A stretch of 18,100 nucleotides of DNA from JBQCHF01 sp051953655. GTDB lineage: Bacteria; Actinomycetota; Actinomycetes; Motilibacterales; Motilibacteraceae. This document shows, piece by piece, positions 14,241 to 18,100 of this stretch. Numbering within the stretch: the stretch's first letter is position 1; each line of letters opens with the position of its first letter. The stretch is from contig JBQCIO010000267.1 of the NCBI GenBank assembly GCA_051953655.1, positions 1-18,100 on the forward strand, read 5' to 3'. The translations under genes and the position numbers were made by a program. Under the pieces are notes generated by a model, which did not search any database, had not been told where the DNA came from, and worked only from the letters and a program-made list of their open reading frames with translations.

Positions 14241-15745
14241 GCGGCGTCGTCCTCACCCCGCTGCGCGTGGAGCACAGCGCGGTGCAGCGCGGCCTGCGCG
14301 GCGTCCCGCTGGTGCGCACCGGCATGGGGGAGCGCTGCGCCGGCGACGGCGTCCTCCGGCGGATCGACGGCGCCGAGGCGGCGCTGGTGGCCGGGGTGGC
14401 CGGCGGGCTGGCCCCGCAGGTGCGCCCGGGCGACGTCGTCGTGGCCAGCGAGGTCCGCCTGCCCGACCAGGCGTCGGGAGGGCCGGGCCGGGTGGTGCCG
14501 GTCACCTCCGCGCCGATGCTCGCGGCCGCGCTGCGCCGGGCCGGGCTCACCGTGCACGTCGGTCCGCTGCTCGGCGCCGACGGCGTCGTGAGCGGCGACG
14601 CCCGCCGGCGGCACGGGGAGCAGGGCCTGCTGGCGGTGGACATGGAGTCCGGCCGGCTGGCCGCAGCCGTGGGGGAGCGGCCGATCGCCGTCGTGCGCGC
14701 GGTCGTCGACACCGCAGACCACCCGCTGCTGCACCCGGGCACACCGCTGCGGGGGGTGCGGGCGCTGGCTACCCTGCGCCGGGCCGCGCCGGTGCTGCGG
14801 GACTGGGTGGCCGCGGCCGGGGCCCGCGAGGTGCTGCTGGCCGGCCCGCGCAGCTTCTGCGCCGGCGTCGAGCGGGCCATCGAGACGGTGGAGCGGGCCA
14901 TCGACCGCTTCGGCGCCCCGGTCTACGTGCGCCGGCAGATCGTGCACAACGTGCACGTCGTCCGGCAGCTCGAGGAGCGCGGCGCGGTGTTCGTCACCGA
15001 GCTGGACGAGGTGCCCGACGGTTCCCGGGTGGTGCTCGCCGCCCACGGCGTGGCGCCGGCGGTCCGGGCCGAGGCGGCTCGGCGCGGCCTGTTCGTCGTC
15101 GATGCCACCTGCCCGCTGGTGGCCAAGGTGCACGCCGAGGTCCGCCGCTACGCCGCCATGGGCTCCTCGGTGCTGCTGGTGGGGCACGCCGACCACGAGG
15201 AGGTCGAGGGCACCGTGGGGGAGGCGCCCGAGGACGTCCTGGTCGTCGAGGACGTCGCCTCGGCCGAGCTCGTGCAGCCGCGCAACCCGGGGCAGGTGGC
15301 CTACGTCATGCAGACGACGCTGGCCACCGACGAGGCCGACCAGATCACCGACGTGCTGCGCCGCCGGTTCCCGTCGCTGCAGGCGCCCCGCAGCGACGAC
15401 ATCTGCTACGCCACCACCAACCGCCAGCGGGCGGTGCGCGACGTCGCCCGCCAGGTCGACCTCGTGCTGGTCGTCGGCTCGGAGAACTCCTCGAACTCCA
15501 AGCGCCTGGTCGAGGTCGCCGAGCGCGAGGGCGCCCGGGCGCACCTGGTGGAGGACGCCGGCGCGGTCGACCTGCGCTGGCTGGCCGGCGCCCGCCGCGT
15601 CGGCATCACGGCCGGCGCCTCGGCGCCGCCGCATCTCGTCGACGAGCTGGTCCAGGCCCTGGCGGGCCTCGGGCCGGTCAGCGCGCGCGAGGTCCGTACG
15701 AGCGACGAGGACGTCGCGTTCACCCTTCCCAAGGAGGTCGTCTGA
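14237..15745 (+). CDS. hpnG/ispH: HpnG-IspH fusion: adenosylhopane nucleosidase/phosphorylase plus HMBPP reductase
   Basis: One uninterrupted 502-residue frame joins two enzymes. Residues ~1-190 resemble hopanoid-associated purine phosphorylase HpnG, which removes adenine from adenosylhopane. They show TGMGE, VAGGLAPQVRPGDVVVASEV (from residue 54) and VDMESG (DMES 135-138). Residues ~196-502 are a complete IspH/LytB, the [4Fe-4S] enzyme that makes IPP and DMAPP from HMBPP. The three cluster cysteines are C208 (GPRSFCAGVERA), C292 (VDATCPLV) and C390 (DDICYATTNRQ). VHNVHVVRQL, VLAAHGVAP, HADHEEVEGT and GSENSSNSKRL are also present. The start ATG overlaps the shc stop. An in-frame GTG at 14807 (codon 191) could in principle start IspH alone, but it lacks a visible Shine-Dalgarno. 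Hopanoid and MEP genes adjoin in Streptomyces; physical fusion is the oddity. Confidence 0.9.
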   Translation: MSGVVLTPLRVEHSAVQRGLRGVPLVRTGMGERCAGDGVLRRIDGAEAALVAGVAGGLAPQVRPGDVVVASEVRLPDQASGGPGRVVPVTSAPMLAAALRRAGLTVHVGPLLGADGVVSGDARRRHGEQGLLAVDMESGRLAAAVGERPIAVVRAVVDTADHPLLHPGTPLRGVRALATLRRAAPVLRDWVAAAGAREVLLAGPRSFCAGVERAIETVERAIDRFGAPVYVRRQIVHNVHVVRQLEERGAVFVTELDEVPDGSRVVLAAHGVAPAVRAEAARRGLFVVDATCPLVAKVHAEVRRYAAMGSSVLLVGHADHEEVEGTVGEAPEDVLVVEDVASAELVQPRNPGQVAYVMQTTLATDEADQITDVLRRRFPSLQAPRSDDICYATTNRQRAVRDVARQVDLVLVVGSENSSNSKRLVEVAEREGARAHLVEDAGAVDLRWLAGARRVGITAGASAPPHLVDELVQALAGLGPVSAREVRTSDEDVAFTLPKEVV

Positions 15746-15747
15746 GC

Positions 15748-16752
15748 ATGTCCATGCCCCTGCACCAAACCCTGCGGCTGGGCGGGTACCTGCTCAAGCA
15801 GAAGGCCCTGCGCCGCGAGAAGTTCCCGCTGCTGGTCGAGCTCGAGCCGCTGTTCGCCTGCAACCTCAAGTGCGCCGGCTGCGGCAAGATCCAGCAGCCC
15901 GCCTCGATGCTGAAGCAGCGCATGCCGGTCGAGCAGGCCGTCGGCGCGATCGAGGAGAGCGGCGCCCCGATGGTGTCGATCGCCGGCGGCGAGCCGCTCA
16001 TGCACCCGCAGATCGACGAGATCGTGCGCCAGCTGCTGGACCGCAACAAGATCGTCTTCCTGTGCACGAACGCGGTGCTGCTGCCCAAGCACCTCCACAA
16101 GTTCATGCCGCACCGCAACTTCTCCTGGATGGTCCACATCGACGGGCTGCGCGAGCGGCACGACGAGTCGGTGTGCAAGGACGGCGTGTTCGACCAGGCC
16201 GTGGCCGCCATCACGATGGCGCAGGAACAGGGCTTCAAGGTGATGACGAACACCACGTTCTTCGACACCGACACCCCCCAGGACGTCATCGACGTGCTGG
16301 ACTACCTCAACGACGAGCTCGGCGTGGACAACATGCAGATCTCGCCGGGGTTCGCCTACGAGAAGGCGCCGGACCAGGAGCACTGGCTGGGCGTCCAGCA
16401 GACCCGCGAGCTGTTCGCCAAGGCCTTCGGCGCCGGCACCCGCAAGAAGTGGCGGCTCAACCACTCGCCGGTGTTCCTCGACTTCCTCGAGGGCAAGCGC
16501 GACCTGGACTGCACCGCCTGGGGCATCCCGTCGTACTCCCTGCTGGGCTGGCAGAAGCCGTGCTACCTGCTCGACGACGGGCACGTGGCCACCTACAAGG
16601 AGCTGGTCGAGGACACCGACTGGGACTCCTACGGCCGCGGCAAGGACGACCGGTGCGCCAACTGCATGGCGCACTGCGGCTACGAGCCGACGGCGGTGAT
16701 GGCCACGATGGGCTCGCTGCGCGAGTCGATCCGGGCGGCGACCGGTGGCTGA
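15748..16752 (+). CDS. hpnH: HpnH, radical SAM adenosylhopane synthase
   Basis: This is a 334-residue radical SAM enzyme that joins the 5'-deoxyadenosyl group to hopene, giving adenosylhopane and opening the C35 hopanoid side-chain pathway. The [4Fe-4S]-binding CxxxCxxC is C38-C42-C45 in FACNLKCAGCGKI, preceded by the family opening LELEPL-like segment. The SAM-contacting GGEP is at 80-83. The C-terminal CANCMAHCGYEPTAV region (C303, C306, C310) is characteristic of HpnH. Length matches the family. ATG at 15748 follows the hpnG/ispH stop by 2 nt, with AAGGAGG at 15731-15737; a second ATG at 15754 is also possible. The product is the substrate of the HpnG domain encoded just upstream. The end overlaps dxs by 8 nt. 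Confidence 0.95.
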   Translation: MSMPLHQTLRLGGYLLKQKALRREKFPLLVELEPLFACNLKCAGCGKIQQPASMLKQRMPVEQAVGAIEESGAPMVSIAGGEPLMHPQIDEIVRQLLDRNKIVFLCTNAVLLPKHLHKFMPHRNFSWMVHIDGLRERHDESVCKDGVFDQAVAAITMAQEQGFKVMTNTTFFDTDTPQDVIDVLDYLNDELGVDNMQISPGFAYEKAPDQEHWLGVQQTRELFAKAFGAGTRKKWRLNHSPVFLDFLEGKRDLDCTAWGIPSYSLLGWQKPCYLLDDGHVATYKELVEDTDWDSYGRGKDDRCANCMAHCGYEPTAVMATMGSLRESIRAATGG

Positions 16753-18100
16753 CCTCGGCCCCGGTCCGGACCGACTCCTACCGCGCATAGGAGAGCCTGC
16801 CGACGTCCGGGCGCTGCCGGCCGAGCAGCTGCCGCGGCTTGCTGCGGAGATCCGCGAGCTCCTGGTGGAGTCCGTGTCCGAGCACGGCGGTCACCTGGGC
16901 TCGAACCTCGGCGTGGTCGAGCTCTGCATCGCCCTGCACCGCACCTTCCACTCCCCGCGCGATGCGATCGTGTGGGACACCGGCCACCAGGCCTACGTGC
17001 ACAAGCTGCTCACCGGCCGGCACGCCGGGTTCGCCACGCTGCGCGAGCCCGGTGGCCTGTCCGGCTACCCCAGCCGGGCCGAGAGCGAGCACGACTGGGT
17101 GGAGAACTCGCACGCCTCCACCGCCCTGTCCTACGCCGACGGCCTGGCCAAGGCGGCCGCGCTGCAGGGCGCCACGGGCGGGGCTCGGCGGCACGTGGTG
17201 GCCGTCGTCGGCGACGGCTCGCTCACCGGCGGCATGGCCTGGGAGGCGCTGAACAACCTCGGTGCCGCGCCGGACCGCCCGGTGGTGGTCGTGCTCAACG
17301 ACAACGGGCGCTCCTACGCGCCCACCGTCGGCGCGGTCGCCGAGCACCTGGCCACCTTGCGCGACCCGGTGCGCGACGGGACCGGCTCGACGGTGTTCGA
17401 GCAGCTGGGGTTCGCCTACCTCGGCCCGGTCGACGGGCACGACGTCGAGGCGGTCGAGGCGGCGCTGTCCCGCGCCCGCGACCTCGGCCGTCCCGTGGTC
17501 GTGCACGCCTGGACGGTCAAGGGCAAGGGCCACCTACCGGCCGAGACCGACGAGGCCGACTGCCTGCACGCGGTGAGTGCTCGCCCGGCGGCCGGGCCGC
17601 GCCCGTCCGCCGCCACCCGGGTGGGCCGGCGGCCGGCAGCCTTGATCGGATGGACCGACGTGGTGGCCGAGGAGCTCGCCCGGATCGGCGACGAGCGGCC
17701 CGACGTCGCCGCCGTCACCGCAGCCATGCTGCGACCCACCGGCCTGCACCCGCTGGCCTGCGGGCACCCGGACCGGGTCTTCGACGTCGGCATCGCCGAG
17801 CAGCACGCGGTCGCCTCCGCCGCGGGCATGGCGCTGGGCGGCCTGCACCCGGTGGTCTGCGTCTACGCCACGTTCCTCAACCGGGCGGTGGACCAGGTGC
17901 TGCTCGACGTCGCGATGCACCGCCTGCCGGTCACCTTCGTGCTCGACCGGGCCGGTGTCACCGGCAGCGACGGCCCGAGCCACCACGGCATGTGGGACGT
18001 CTCGCTGCTCGGCGTCGTGCCGGGGATGCGGCTGGCAGCTCCGCGCGACGAGGCGTCGCTGCGCGAGCTGCTGGGCGAGGCGGTGGCGGTGTCCGACGGG
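16745..18100 (+). CDS. dxs: 1-deoxy-D-xylulose-5-phosphate synthase, 3' end outside window
   Basis: This is the first, flux-setting enzyme of the MEP pathway; it condenses pyruvate and glyceraldehyde 3-phosphate with thiamine diphosphate. The 452 codons in the window cover the N-terminal and much of the central domain. Visible blocks are HGGHLGSNLGVVEL, IVWDTGHQAYVHKLLTGR, ENSHASTALSYADGLAKA, the ThDP/Mg motif GDGSLTGG...NN (G156-D157-G158 to N170-N171), VDGHD, and DVGIAEQHAV with the catalytic Glu (E352). GVTGSDGPSHHGMWD lies near the right edge. GTG 16745 is chosen because it gives the expected short leader before LLPRIGEPADVRALP; it overlaps the hpnH stop by 8 nt in another frame. DXS is usually ~620-650 residues, so about a quarter to a third is missing. 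A housekeeping dxs may exist elsewhere in the genome. Confidence 0.93.
   Translation, partial: MADLGPGPDRLLPRIGEPADVRALPAEQLPRLAAEIRELLVESVSEHGGHLGSNLGVVELCIALHRTFHSPRDAIVWDTGHQAYVHKLLTGRHAGFATLREPGGLSGYPSRAESEHDWVENSHASTALSYADGLAKAAALQGATGGARRHVVAVVGDGSLTGGMAWEALNNLGAAPDRPVVVVLNDNGRSYAPTVGAVAEHLATLRDPVRDGTGSTVFEQLGFAYLGPVDGHDVEAVEAALSRARDLGRPVVVHAWTVKGKGHLPAETDEADCLHAVSARPAAGPRPSAATRVGRRPAALIGWTDVVAEELARIGDERPDVAAVTAAMLRPTGLHPLACGHPDRVFDVGIAEQHAVASAAGMALGGLHPVVCVYATFLNRAVDQVLLDVAMHRLPVTFVLDRAGVTGSDGPSHHGMWDVSLLGVVPGMRLAAPRDEASLRELLGEAVAVSDG

Overview
This window comes from a high-GC actinobacterium. I infer a member of the Geodermatophilaceae or a related Frankia-like lineage. The evidence is the very GC-rich codon use, the frequent GTG starts, a PimB-like mannosyltransferase, PAP2 and wax-ester-synthase/DGAT-type lipid enzymes, and a hopanoid gene order close to the known Streptomyces and Frankia clusters. 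The genus is not proven by the sequence. Positions 1-117 look like a poor-quality contig end (AT-rich, homopolymer runs, a 12-C run) and break the first gene.

Left half (1-6100): a truncated MFS transporter (-) is divergent from a DMT/EamA-type transporter (+). The DMT gene converges on a GT4 glycosyltransferase (-) that resembles PimB. That gene is divergent from a fused PAP2-phosphatase / WS-DGAT acyltransferase gene (+). The fusion gene converges on a PucR/CdaR-type regulator (-). Two overlapping inverted repeats, one a perfect 44-bp palindrome, lie between their stop codons.

Right half (7692-18100): a tightly packed operon, all on + and mostly joined by 4-nt ATGA/GTGA overlaps, encodes hopanoid biosynthesis: hpnC, hpnD, hpnE, a polyprenyl diphosphate synthase, shc, an HpnG-IspH fusion, hpnH and dxs. 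The dxs gene runs off the right edge. Together these genes cover MEP-pathway steps (Dxs, IspH), prenyl chain elongation, squalene formation in three steps (HpnCDE), cyclisation to hopene (Shc), and the first side-chain steps (HpnH adds adenosine, HpnG removes adenine). The PucR/CdaR-type regulator is divergent from hpnC and is the obvious candidate regulator.

The points most worth a second look are the HpnG-IspH fusion, the PAP2-acyltransferase fusion, the 44-bp palindrome, and two low-complexity insertions inside hpnE, one made of five 12-bp tandem repeats. No tRNA, rRNA, CRISPR array or insertion sequence was seen.
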